Shown here: positions 55,430 to 63,830 of the stretch, piece after piece
How the letters are laid out: each line of letters opens with the position of its first letter
How positions within the stretch are numbered: position 1 is the stretch's first letter
DNA from: Candidatus Gastranaerophilales bacterium
GTDB taxonomy: Bacteria > Cyanobacteriota > Vampirovibrionia > Gastranaerophilales > Gastranaerophilaceae
Assembly: GCA_944325085.1 (NCBI GenBank)
Contig: CALUYT010000050.1
Coordinates: forward strand, 1-64,000
Length of the DNA stretch: 64,000 nt
Direction of reading: 5' to 3'
Notes under the pieces: generated by a model
What the model saw: only the letters and a program-made list of their open reading frames with translations
Database searches by the model: none
What the model was told of the DNA's origin: nothing
Translations under genes and position numbers: made by a program

Positions 55430-57535
55430 ATGAGATATAATAAATTAAAAGCTTTTACCTTAGCAGAATTGATGATATTGTTATTAACATTGTCAATATT
55501 GCTAGCTGCTATGGCACCTGTATTTACTAGACGTTATACAAACTTTTCAAATGACGAAGTATGGTCTTATATAACTGGTGATGATAACTACAATGCCTAT
55601 TATGATGCGATTAATAAATCTCTTACTGCTCAAGCATTTATTGGTATAACACCGGCTAATAAGGTTGATGTTGATCTTGCGACTTCAGATAACCTAGGTC
55701 CTGTATATTCTAAGCTTGTAATAAGGGCTTCTGATAGATTATCTTCAGGAACACCACAGCATCAAATGCAATTTAGATATGGTGATTCAGCAGCTGGTAC
55801 GCTTGTTGGTTCTTTGTTTGCCGGTAATGGTAATATGCTGGTTGGTGGTATTTATAATGGTATTTTGGATGATGGCAGTCGTGTTTCTATAGGTAATACA
55901 GCTTTTGGTGTTAATTCATTGTCTGCGTTAACAGAAGGTGATTATAATACTGCAATTGCTAAAAATGCTTTAAGTGGTGTTACTTCTGGATCATACAATA
56001 CGGCTATCGGTATTAATTCTGGTAAAAATATATATACTGGTAAAAATAACACATTAATTGGTAATAGTTCTAACGCAGCTGATTCTAGTAATGATAATAC
56101 TATTGTAGGTAATTATTCTGGACGTTCAGGTTCTTATAATACTGCAGTTGGTAATAATTCAATGCAAAATGTTACTGGTTCTTATAACACTGCTGCTGGG
56201 AACTATGCAATGAAGAATAAATCTTCAGGTGATGGTAATACTGCTGTGGGTTATAATGCCATGGCGAATATAACTACAGGTAAATTTAATACTGCATTGG
56301 GTGATAACTCATGTTTATCAGTTACTTCAGGTTCTTATAAGACTTGTATAGGTTCTTATTCAGGAGGACCATTGCCAAATGATTCTTCTCAGTTTAAACC
56401 TTCTTCTGGGTTATTTACAGGAGAACATGAAAGAGTCTTTATTGGTACTCGACCTGTTCAAAATGTTGGTGGAACTCAGAAGCCTGGTGCTGTATTAGAA
56501 GTACATAATATTAAGGGTAGAAATTCAAATTCTATGCCAATAAAAAATGCAGGTAATGCTTCTGTAGTTATAAATGGTAACTTGATAGTTAGAGGGCAAA
56601 CTTATCTTGAATCAGTATTATTTAGACCAATTAATGCTGACTCTATGGCAACTCAAACCGGTGTTCCAAAAGGGCTAGTTGCTTTTAGAATAGCTCCGTT
56701 TAAGTTTAAGGGCTATACAATAAATGCCTTTTCAGGATTTGATGGTGCTGATAGAACAGCTTCTTCTTTTGATGAGTGTTATGGTTGTAGACAGCATGCT
56801 TATCAGGATATCCGACCAAATTGTATTTGTACTGCAGTGTCTAGTGGTAAATGTCCTAACACTCAATTTGCGCCTGGTTCAAATTATGGTGTAAGTACAT
56901 CTTATGACTGGGTATCAAAAACAAATAATTATAATGGTACAAATGATGTTGCGCGATGTGATGCAAACTCTCAAGATAATAATTCTCCATCTTCAGGAGC
57001 ATCATATTATACAGATGGGTCTTTTGGTTGCCAAGTAAAATTGGACCGTAGCCCAAGACAAAATGGTTCTGGCGGTAACTATGGCGCTAAGGGTACTGAC
57101 TTACCATATGCGCATATGAAAGGCATGGGTAACTGTTGTCCGGACTTAAAGGCTTCTGATATTCGTTTGAAAAATGTTGGTGAAAAATTTACAGCTGGAC
57201 TTGATGAAATTAAAAAGTTAAAAGTTTATAATTATACATTTAAAAATGATCCTAACAAAATACCTCAAGTTGGTGTTATTGCTCAGGATTTAAAACAAGT
57301 ATTCCCAAATTCTGTAGTTAAAGGTGATGACGGATATTATAAAATTCGTTGGGATGAAATGTTTTATGCAGCTATGAATTCAATAAAAACTTTGAATTTA
57401 AAAGTTAAGAATATTGCAGCTAAAATATCTAAAGATAAGGAAAGAATTGCTGAGTTGAAAAAGAACAATGCAGAGTTAAATAATAGATTAGATAAATTAG
57501 TTGATGAATTAGAGCAAATAGAAGATAATAAATAG
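55430..57535 (+). CDS. Pilin-tailspike chimera 2: prepilin leader, adhesin repeats, S74 chaperone
   Basis: 701 residues from the ATG at 55430, chosen because GGAG lies 6 nt upstream. An ATG at 55418 has no site. Prepilin leader K-L-K-A, then F-T-L-A-E-L-M. Residues ~160-300 are clear repeats: N-T-A-I-G-I-N-S-G, N-T-A-V-G-N-N-S, N-T-A-V-G-Y-N-A-M, as in YadA-type heads. N-S-C-L-S-V-T-S-G-S-Y-K-T-C-I-G holds the Cys pair. V-L-E-V-H-N-I-K and G-N-L-I-V-R-G follow. A Cys-rich insert (~440-560) precedes S74 Ser576 (S-D-I-R-L-K). A long coiled coil ends the protein. It lies 14 nt after chimera 1 and is probably co-transcribed. Confidence 0.87.
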   Translation: MRYNKLKAFTLAELMILLLTLSILLAAMAPVFTRRYTNFSNDEVWSYITGDDNYNAYYDAINKSLTAQAFIGITPANKVDVDLATSDNLGPVYSKLVIRASDRLSSGTPQHQMQFRYGDSAAGTLVGSLFAGNGNMLVGGIYNGILDDGSRVSIGNTAFGVNSLSALTEGDYNTAIAKNALSGVTSGSYNTAIGINSGKNIYTGKNNTLIGNSSNAADSSNDNTIVGNYSGRSGSYNTAVGNNSMQNVTGSYNTAAGNYAMKNKSSGDGNTAVGYNAMANITTGKFNTALGDNSCLSVTSGSYKTCIGSYSGGPLPNDSSQFKPSSGLFTGEHERVFIGTRPVQNVGGTQKPGAVLEVHNIKGRNSNSMPIKNAGNASVVINGNLIVRGQTYLESVLFRPINADSMATQTGVPKGLVAFRIAPFKFKGYTINAFSGFDGADRTASSFDECYGCRQHAYQDIRPNCICTAVSSGKCPNTQFAPGSNYGVSTSYDWVSKTNNYNGTNDVARCDANSQDNNSPSSGASYYTDGSFGCQVKLDRSPRQNGSGGNYGAKGTDLPYAHMKGMGNCCPDLKASDIRLKNVGEKFTAGLDEIKKLKVYNYTFKNDPNKIPQVGVIAQDLKQVFPNSVVKGDDGYYKIRWDEMFYAAMNSIKTLNLKVKNIAAKISKDKERIAELKKNNAELNNRLDKLVDELEQIEDNK

Positions 57536-57559
57536 TTTATTATTTAATAAGTATTAAAT

Positions 57560-57592
57560 AAAAGAGGTGTCAAATAAATTGGCACCTCTTTT
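57560..57592. terminator. Bidirectional terminator between chimera 2 and metK
   Basis: AAAAGAGGTGTC (57560-57571) pairs with GGCACCTCTTTT (57581-57592), with one G-U pair, between convergent genes. Confidence 0.9.
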
Positions 57593-57627
57593 ATAATTTC
57601 ATTATATGCTTTTTACAGGTTTATTTT

Positions 57628-58896
57628 TTAGCAGCAACCACAAGAGCATACTTGTTTTTTTAATAAATCAGCTTTATCAATGTGTTCCCAAGGTACATCA
57701 ATATCAGTTCTGCCCATATGTCCATAAGCTGCAAGCAATTGGTAGAATTTACCACCATTTTTAGAAGGTAAATTTCTTAAATCAAATTTATTAATAATAG
57801 CAGCTGGTCTTAAATCAAAGTTTTTAGATACTAATTCAGAAATTTCATCATCAGAAATTTTACCAGTGCCAAAAGTATCAACCATGATTGACACAGGTTC
57901 AGCAACACCAATTGCATATGCTAATTCGATTTCGCATTTTTCTGCAAGTCCTGCTGCAACAATATTTTTTGCAACGTATCTTGCTGCGTAAGCTGCTGAT
58001 CTATCTACTTTTGTTGGATCTTTTCCTGAAAATGCTCCACCACCGTGTCTAGAGTATCCACCATATGTATCTACAATGATTTTTCTACCAGTTAATCCAG
58101 AGTCACCTTGAGGGCCTCCAATTACAAATCTTCCAGATGGGTTAATTAGAATAATAGTATTTGAATCTGGTTTTATACTTTCATTTTCAAAAACATTATC
58201 AATAACAAGTTCTTTTAAATCTCTACTAATTATTTCTTGAACTTTTTGATTGTCAGAAATTCCATTAATTGTTGGGTTATGTTGTGTAGATAATAAGATT
58301 GTGTGTATTCTATTTGGTTTTCCATCAACATATTCAACTGTAACTTGAGATTTACCATCTGGTCTTAGATAATTAACAAGTCCTAATTTTCTAACTTGAG
58401 CCAATCTATATGATAATTTGTGAGCTAAGCTGATTGGTAGGGGCATTAATTCTGGAGTTTCGTTACATGCAAAACCGAACATAATACCTTGGTCTCCAGC
58501 ACCTAGTTCTTCTGTTTCTGTTTTTGATGTATCAGCATTATTTTCTCTTGATTCTAATGCTTTATTTACGCCATTACCAATATCTGTAGATTGTTCATCA
58601 ATACTTGTTAGTACTGCACAAGTGTCAGCATCAAAGCCTCCAGCATTAGATCCGATATAGCCAATATTTTTAATAGTTGATCTAACAACTTGAGGAATGT
58701 CAACATAGCAGTCTGCTGTTATTTCACCACAAACTAAAGCCATTCCTGTTGTAACTGTAGTTTCAGCTGCAACTCTTGATTGTTTATCTTTTGTTAAAAA
58801 TTCATCAAGTATAGCATCAGATATCTGATCACATACTTTGTCAGGGTGTCCTTCTGTTACTGATTCAGAAGTAAATAAAAAATTTTTTGATGTCAT
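57628..58896 (-). CDS. metK: S-adenosylmethionine synthetase
   Basis: This 422-residue enzyme makes SAM from methionine and ATP. Motifs: E-G-H-P-D-K near residue 15, [10 protein letters not shown], and [15 protein letters not shown]. The family is usually ~380-400 residues, and here the C-terminus ends with an extra C-S-C-G-C-C tail that is not typical. AAGGAG precedes the ATG. Its leader has a stable hairpin (separate entry). It sits between two pilin-tailspike loci and encodes an essential metabolic enzyme. Confidence 0.96.
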   Translation of the reverse strand: MTSKNFLFTSESVTEGHPDKVCDQISDAILDEFLTKDKQSRVAAETTVTTGMALVCGEITADCYVDIPQVVRSTIKNIGYIGSNAGGFDADTCAVLTSIDEQSTDIGNGVNKALESRENNADTSKTETEELGAGDQGIMFGFACNETPELMPLPISLAHKLSYRLAQVRKLGLVNYLRPDGKSQVTVEYVDGKPNRIHTILLSTQHNPTINGISDNQKVQEIISRDLKELVIDNVFENESIKPDSNTIILINPSGRFVIGGPQGDSGLTGRKIIVDTYGGYSRHGGGAFSGKDPTKVDRSAAYAARYVAKNIVAAGLAEKCEIELAYAIGVAEPVSIMVDTFGTGKISDDEISELVSKNFDLRPAAIINKFDLRNLPSKNGGKFYQLLAAYGHMGRTDIDVPWEHIDKADLLKKQVCSCGCC

Positions 58897-58920
58897 TTTT
58901 TTCTCCTTAATTTATTTTCT

Positions 58921-58955
58921 CCGCCGGTAAGTCTTTTAATTCCAACCCGGCACTC
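58921..58955 (-). promoter_or_regulatory. Structured leader of metK, candidate regulatory element
   Basis: On the minus strand GGAGTGCCGG (58946-58955) faces CCGGCGGAG around a 19-nt loop, about 30 nt before the metK ATG and just upstream of the AAGGAG site. The GC-rich stem stands out in this AT-rich window. A SAM-responsive switch would make sense for metK. I compared by eye with S-box, SAM-II and SAM-III patterns and found no match, so the type is open. Confidence 0.35.
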
Positions 58956-59038
58956 CATTTTCTCTACAGTTTAGTTCAAAGATTTTTCTAAATCAAATTT
59001 TGTTATGATTATTGATAATAAAAGTTAATATTAACCAT

Positions 59039-59073
59039 AAAAAAAGAAGTATTATTTCATACTTCTTTTTTTT
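59039..59073. terminator. Terminator after chimera 3
   Basis: GAAGTAT (59046-59052) pairs with ATACTTC (59059-59065), flanked by A and T runs, which terminates the minus-strand chimera 3 gene before the metK leader. Confidence 0.85.
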
Positions 59074-59096
59074 ACTATATATAATAAGTTATAAAT

Positions 59097-60824
59097 TTAT
59101 TGATTTTTTAGTTTGTTTATTCTTAGTGCAATTTGATCAACTTGATTTTTTAAATCTGTATTTTCTTTTTCAAGATCTGCAATTTGATTTTCAACATTTA
59201 TAACTCTATTTGTAATTGCAACTATTTTTCTATCTAATTCTTTTATTGCATTTATAGTTGCAAAGAACATTTCATCCCAACGAATTCTCAAAATTCCTTC
59301 AGAATCTTCAAAAACGGCTGTTGGGAATACTTTTTGTAATTCTTGAGCTAATACACCAACATGAGGTTTTTTATCTGGATCATTTTTAAATGTGAAATTA
59401 TAAACTTTTAATTTATTAATTTCATCTATACCTGCAGTAAATCTAGTTCCAATGTTTTTCAATCTACGGTCAGATGTGTCTAGCTTAACACAACCAGTTG
59501 AAAAATTATAACCTTTTTGAGAATTTGAACATTTTTTGTAATATGAATCAGCTGTATTTTTGTATCCATAAACATATGATGATGTACTAGAAGCATTCTT
59601 GTCATGGAAATGGTGTAAAGTAGTTCCAACAGTAAAATATGGACGACCTCTAACTATTAAGTTTCCATTGATAACAGTTGTTTCATTCGACATTACAGCA
59701 GCACTTTCCATCGTTGTGTATTTTGATACTGATGTCATATTATTGCCGCCCTTAACGTTATGAATTTCTAATACAGCATCACCACCAAACCCATCGCCTG
59801 GTTGACTACCAATGTATGTTCTTTGAGTTTGAGAAGATGAATTTGTTCTTGCTTGTAGGTATCTTTCTGCTGAAGAATTATTATGAGGACCTGAATTGTA
59901 TCCTATACAAGTCTTATAAGATGCTGTTGTTACTTCAGAGCAAGCGTTATAACCAATTGCAATATTATAACTACCTGTTGTAAGATTACCTAAAGCATTA
60001 TAACCAATTGCAGTATTGTAGCTACCACTATTCAACTTAGCAAGAGCTTTATGTCCAATACCAACGTTCTTTGTTGCAGAAGTTGAAGCATTACCAGCAT
60101 AAGAACCAATATAAAGGTTGTAGCTACCACTAGATCTTCCAGCATTGTAACCAATTGCGGTAATACCTGAACCTGAGCTTGAAGTACCAGCTCCGGCACC
60201 AACAAATGTATTGGAGTTAGAATTATTACTTTTACCAGCTTCATAACCAATTGCAACGTTATATTTAGCATCAGTCATGTTTAAAGCTGCATGATAACCA
60301 ATTGCAACATTACCTTGAGCTGCTCTTAATGTATTTAAAGCTTGATAACCAATTGCAACGTTATTTCTAGCACCATTTTGAGTTGATACATTCATATTTC
60401 GGTAAGCTCCGCCTAATAATACGTTCTTACCATTCATAAACCATGTTCCAGCAAATTCACCTTTATCTTCAACAGAACTTCTAGCATATCTGAATTGAAT
60501 TTGCTTTTGTATATTATCACTTAATATTGGACCAGATCTAACTACAATCTTTGAAAGTGGCAAATATGTAGTTTTTACTGCATCTAAATTTTCTGGCGTT
60601 ACACCAAAGAATAATTGTCCTGTGAAAGAAGGATCACCAGGGTTATAAAATGCATCAAAAGTTTGTGAATCTGCTACCTGCCAAACGGCATATTTACTGG
60701 TATAAGAAGTAAGTCTTCTCTTTGTAAATATAGGAGCAAACGCTGCAAATATAATAGATAAGACAAGTACTACAACCATGATTTCTGCAAGTGTGTAAGC
60801 TTGTTCTTTTTTGTTAATCCTCAT
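59097..60824 (-). CDS. Pilin-tailspike chimera 3: prepilin leader, adhesin repeats, S74 chaperone
   Basis: 575 residues from the ATG at 60824, with GGAG 7 nt upstream. The frame also has a TTG at 60830. Prepilin leader K-E-Q-A, then Y-T-L-A-E-I-M. Residues ~155-300 hold the best repeats: N-V-A-I-G-Y-Q-A-L, N-T-A-I-G-Y-N-A-L-G-N-L, N-I-A-I-G-Y-N-A. N-A-C-S-E-V-T-T-A-S-Y-K-T-C-I-G carries the Cys pair. V-L-E-I-H-N-V-K-G and G-N-L-I-V-R-G follow. S74 Ser451 (S-D-R-R-L-K) with G-V-L-A-Q-E-L and a heptad coiled coil finish it. It lacks the large inserts of chimeras 1 and 2 and so looks like the minimal form. Confidence 0.88.
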   Translation of the reverse strand: MRINKKEQAYTLAEIMVVVLVLSIIFAAFAPIFTKRRLTSYTSKYAVWQVADSQTFDAFYNPGDPSFTGQLFFGVTPENLDAVKTTYLPLSKIVVRSGPILSDNIQKQIQFRYARSSVEDKGEFAGTWFMNGKNVLLGGAYRNMNVSTQNGARNNVAIGYQALNTLRAAQGNVAIGYHAALNMTDAKYNVAIGYEAGKSNNSNSNTFVGAGAGTSSSGSGITAIGYNAGRSSGSYNLYIGSYAGNASTSATKNVGIGHKALAKLNSGSYNTAIGYNALGNLTTGSYNIAIGYNACSEVTTASYKTCIGYNSGPHNNSSAERYLQARTNSSSQTQRTYIGSQPGDGFGGDAVLEIHNVKGGNNMTSVSKYTTMESAAVMSNETTVINGNLIVRGRPYFTVGTTLHHFHDKNASSTSSYVYGYKNTADSYYKKCSNSQKGYNFSTGCVKLDTSDRRLKNIGTRFTAGIDEINKLKVYNFTFKNDPDKKPHVGVLAQELQKVFPTAVFEDSEGILRIRWDEMFFATINAIKELDRKIVAITNRVINVENQIADLEKENTDLKNQVDQIALRINKLKNQ

Positions 60825-60864
60825 ACTCAAACTCCATTTAAAAACAAATCTGTTCTATTCTATT

Positions 60865-60893
60865 AATATAACACATTTTAGCTTAGTTTTCAA
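60865..60893 (-). promoter_or_regulatory. Promoter of pilin-tailspike chimera 3
   Basis: On the minus strand TTGAAA (60893-60888), 17 nt, then TATATT (60870-60865) with TG at the extended position. It matches the chimera 1 promoter in -35 sequence, spacing and extended -10. Confidence 0.72.
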
Positions 60894-60946
60894 TATATGA
60901 CAACTTTTGTTACATTGTTAAATTATGTTATTTTTTTGTGTTATTC

Positions 60947-60955
60947 TGGTAATAT
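60947..60955 (+). promoter_or_regulatory. Extended -10 of valS
   Basis: TGgTAATAT precedes the valS ATG by ~30 nt, giving a short leader with GAGGAG as ribosome-binding site. Confidence 0.4.
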
Positions 60956-60985
60956 AAAACTATTGATAAATATGAGGAGTAATGA

Positions 60986-63634
60986 ATGCTAGCTACAAAA
61001 ATTGAAGATTTACCTACAGTTTATGATGCGAAAGAAACTGAGGAAAGTATTTACAAATTCTGGGAAGATAATGAATTTTTCAAGGCCGATGCAAAAAGCC
61101 AGAAGAAACCTTATTCAATTGTAATTCCTCCACCAAATGTTACCGGGGTATTACATATGGGTCATGCATTGGATGAAACTTTGCAAGATATATTGGTCAG
61201 ATACCATAGAATGAGTGGTTATGAAACATTATGGGTTCCAGGAACAGACCATGCTGGTATTGCTACTCAAAATGTTGTAGAAAAGAAATTAAGAGAACAA
61301 GGTTTATCTCGTCACGATATTGGTAGAGATAAGTTTTTGGAAGAAACTTGGTCTTGGGCAAATGCTCATAAATCAAGAATTCTTGACCAATGTAAGCGCC
61401 TTGGTGCATCTTTTGACAGATCTAGAGAACGTTTTACTTTTGATAAGGGTTGTTCTGAAGCTGTAAAAGAAGTTTTTGTAAGATTATATGAAAAGGGTTT
61501 AATTTATAAAGGTGCCTATATTGTTAACTGGTGTCCTCGTTGTCAATCAGCAATATCTGATGTAGAAACCGAATACGAAACAGAACAAGGTCACTTGTGG
61601 GAAATTTCTTATCCTTTAAAAGGTGAAAGTGGCGCAATAATTGTAGCCACAACAAGACCAGAAACTATTTTTGGTGATGTTGCGATTGCTGTACACCCAA
61701 GTGATCACAAGTATTCAGAATTAGTAGGGAAAACGGTTGTTATACCTTTAACAGGTAGAGAAATTCCTATTATTGCTGATGATTATGTAGATAAATCTTT
61801 TGGTACTGGTGCTGTTAAAATTACTCCTGCTCACGATCCTAACGATTTTGAAGTTGGAAAACGTCATAATTTAAAACCTATTTGGGTAATCGACGAGCAA
61901 GGTAAAATGAAAGCTTGTGGCGAAGTTCCTCCAAATTTACATGGTTTGGATCGTTATGAAGCCAGAGAAAAAATTATTAAAATGCTTGAAGATAATCATT
62001 CTTTATTAAGAACAAAAGATCATGAGCATAATGTTGGTAAATGTCAACGTTGCGGAACTACAATTGAACCGTTGTTATCAGAACAATGGTTTGTCAAAAT
62101 GAAACCTTTAGCAAAAGAAGCTATTGCTGCTGTAAAAGATGGCAGAATTAAATTTATTCCTGAACGTTGGGAAAAGAATTATCTAGGTTGGATGGAAAAT
62201 ATTAGAGATTGGTGTATTTCTCGTCAATTATGGTGGGGACATCAAATTCCGGCTTATCATAATAAAGTTACCGGAGAAATGATTGTAGCTAAGGAAAATC
62301 CGGATCCAAATCTTTGGGAACAAGAAACAGATGTTTTGGATACTTGGTTTTCATCTGGATTATGGCCATTTTCAACTATGGGTTGGCCAAATACAGAAAG
62401 TGAAGATTTTAAGAAATTCTATCCTACAACAACTCTTGTAACTGGATTTGATATTATCTTTTTCTGGGTAGCAAGAATGATTACTATGGGATTGGAATTT
62501 ACCGGAAAAGCTCCATTTTCAACTGTTTATATTCACGGCTTAATTCGTGATGAAAAAGGTCAGAAGATGTCTAAATCAAAAGGTAACACAATTGATCCTG
62601 TTGTTATTATTGATAAATATGGTTGTGATGCGTTGAGATTTACAATGACTTCACTTTGTACATATGGTGGTCAAGATATCAAAATCAGTGATGAAAGATT
62701 TGAATATGGCAGAAATTTTGCAAACAAAATATGGAATGCTTCAAGATTTGTTCTTATGAACCTTGATGGTGTTGATAACAATGAAATTGATTATTCAAAA
62801 CTTACAATTGCTGATAAATGGATATTGGATAAATTAAATAATGTTGCAGACGAAGTTAATAAAAATATTGAAAATTATAGAATTGGTGAAACTGCTCATA
62901 TTTTATATGATTTCTTCTGGAATAATTATTGTGATTGGTATGTTGAGATTGCCAAAGTTCAATTGCAAGATGAATCTATAAAATTGAATACGCAAAGAGT
63001 ATTAAGATATGTTCTTGATATGGCTTTGAGATTATTACATCCAATTATGCCACATATTACAGAACGTGTATGGCAATTGATTCCAAAAGAAACTTCATTT
63101 AAGGCAATTATGCTTGCAGATTATCCAGTATATTCTGAAAAATTGTCATTCCCTAATGAAGCTAAAGAAATGGAATTGGTATTTGAAACTATTAAATCTT
63201 TACGTAATGTTAGACAAAGTTTTAATATACCAATGTCATTAAAATTTGATATTGAAGTAAGAGCAACACAAGAAGAAAAACCTATATTTGAAGCTATCGA
63301 AAGTTATATAAAAAGAATGGCAAAAGTTGAAAATATTTCATATGCACAAGATTCTTCTGAAGTAGCTAAAAAATCTGCAACTGCAGTTGTTTCTGCTTCA
63401 AAAATTATTATTCCTTTAGAAAATCTTATAGATTTTAATGAAGAAATAGCAAGACAAGAAAAGAAATTGACAAAGCTTACAAATGAAAAGAAATCATTAG
63501 AAGGTAGAATAAATAATCCGAAATTTGTTGCTAATGCACCTGCTGAGTTAATTCAACAGACAAAAGATAGAATTGAGGAAATAAATGTACAAGAAAATGC
63601 TATAAATGATTTGATTTCATCTTTAAAAGCATAA
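60986..63634 (+). CDS. valS: Valyl-tRNA synthetase
   Basis: An 882-residue class I synthetase: HIGH in P-P-N-V-T-G-V-L-H-M-G-H-A, KMSKS in G-Q-K-M-S-K-S-K-G-N, editing domain with T-T-R-P-E-T-I-F-G-D-V-A, zinc-type C-P-R-C and C-Q-R-C pairs, and the C-terminal coiled-coil arm (~815-882). It charges tRNA-Val. GAGGAG precedes the ATG and a terminator follows. Confidence 0.97.
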   Translation: MLATKIEDLPTVYDAKETEESIYKFWEDNEFFKADAKSQKKPYSIVIPPPNVTGVLHMGHALDETLQDILVRYHRMSGYETLWVPGTDHAGIATQNVVEKKLREQGLSRHDIGRDKFLEETWSWANAHKSRILDQCKRLGASFDRSRERFTFDKGCSEAVKEVFVRLYEKGLIYKGAYIVNWCPRCQSAISDVETEYETEQGHLWEISYPLKGESGAIIVATTRPETIFGDVAIAVHPSDHKYSELVGKTVVIPLTGREIPIIADDYVDKSFGTGAVKITPAHDPNDFEVGKRHNLKPIWVIDEQGKMKACGEVPPNLHGLDRYEAREKIIKMLEDNHSLLRTKDHEHNVGKCQRCGTTIEPLLSEQWFVKMKPLAKEAIAAVKDGRIKFIPERWEKNYLGWMENIRDWCISRQLWWGHQIPAYHNKVTGEMIVAKENPDPNLWEQETDVLDTWFSSGLWPFSTMGWPNTESEDFKKFYPTTTLVTGFDIIFFWVARMITMGLEFTGKAPFSTVYIHGLIRDEKGQKMSKSKGNTIDPVVIIDKYGCDALRFTMTSLCTYGGQDIKISDERFEYGRNFANKIWNASRFVLMNLDGVDNNEIDYSKLTIADKWILDKLNNVADEVNKNIENYRIGETAHILYDFFWNNYCDWYVEIAKVQLQDESIKLNTQRVLRYVLDMALRLLHPIMPHITERVWQLIPKETSFKAIMLADYPVYSEKLSFPNEAKEMELVFETIKSLRNVRQSFNIPMSLKFDIEVRATQEEKPIFEAIESYIKRMAKVENISYAQDSSEVAKKSATAVVSASKIIIPLENLIDFNEEIARQEKKLTKLTNEKKSLEGRINNPKFVANAPAELIQQTKDRIEEINVQENAINDLISSLKA

Positions 63635-63653
63635 TTTTTCTTTAGTAATTTTT

Positions 63654-63688
63654 AAAGAGCTCCGTTAATAGTACACGGAGTTCTTTTT
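63654..63688 (+). terminator. Terminator after valS
   Basis: AAAGAGCTCCGT (63654-63665) pairs with ACGGAGTTCTTT (63675-63686) with one G-U pair, then a T-run. Confidence 0.9.
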
Positions 63689-63830
63689 ATTAATCATTAA
63701 ATTCAAGTTTTGTGTTGGATTTGTAGGTGAAAATATTAAGCAATCGTTACAAACCTTTACATATTGCTCAAAATCTGTTAGTATTGTCTGGTAATATAAT
63801 GGTAGTGTCGTATTGACAATGGAGTTAATT

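Noticed and set aside
53900..60400. CRISPR-like short repeats
   Set aside because: The repeated N-T-A-I-G DNA is coding and in frame in all three genes, with variable spacing and no spacers.
53418..60824. Prophage, because of S74 tailspike domains
   Set aside because: No capsid, terminase, integrase or lysis genes occur, and the N-termini are pilin-type; housekeeping genes flank closely.
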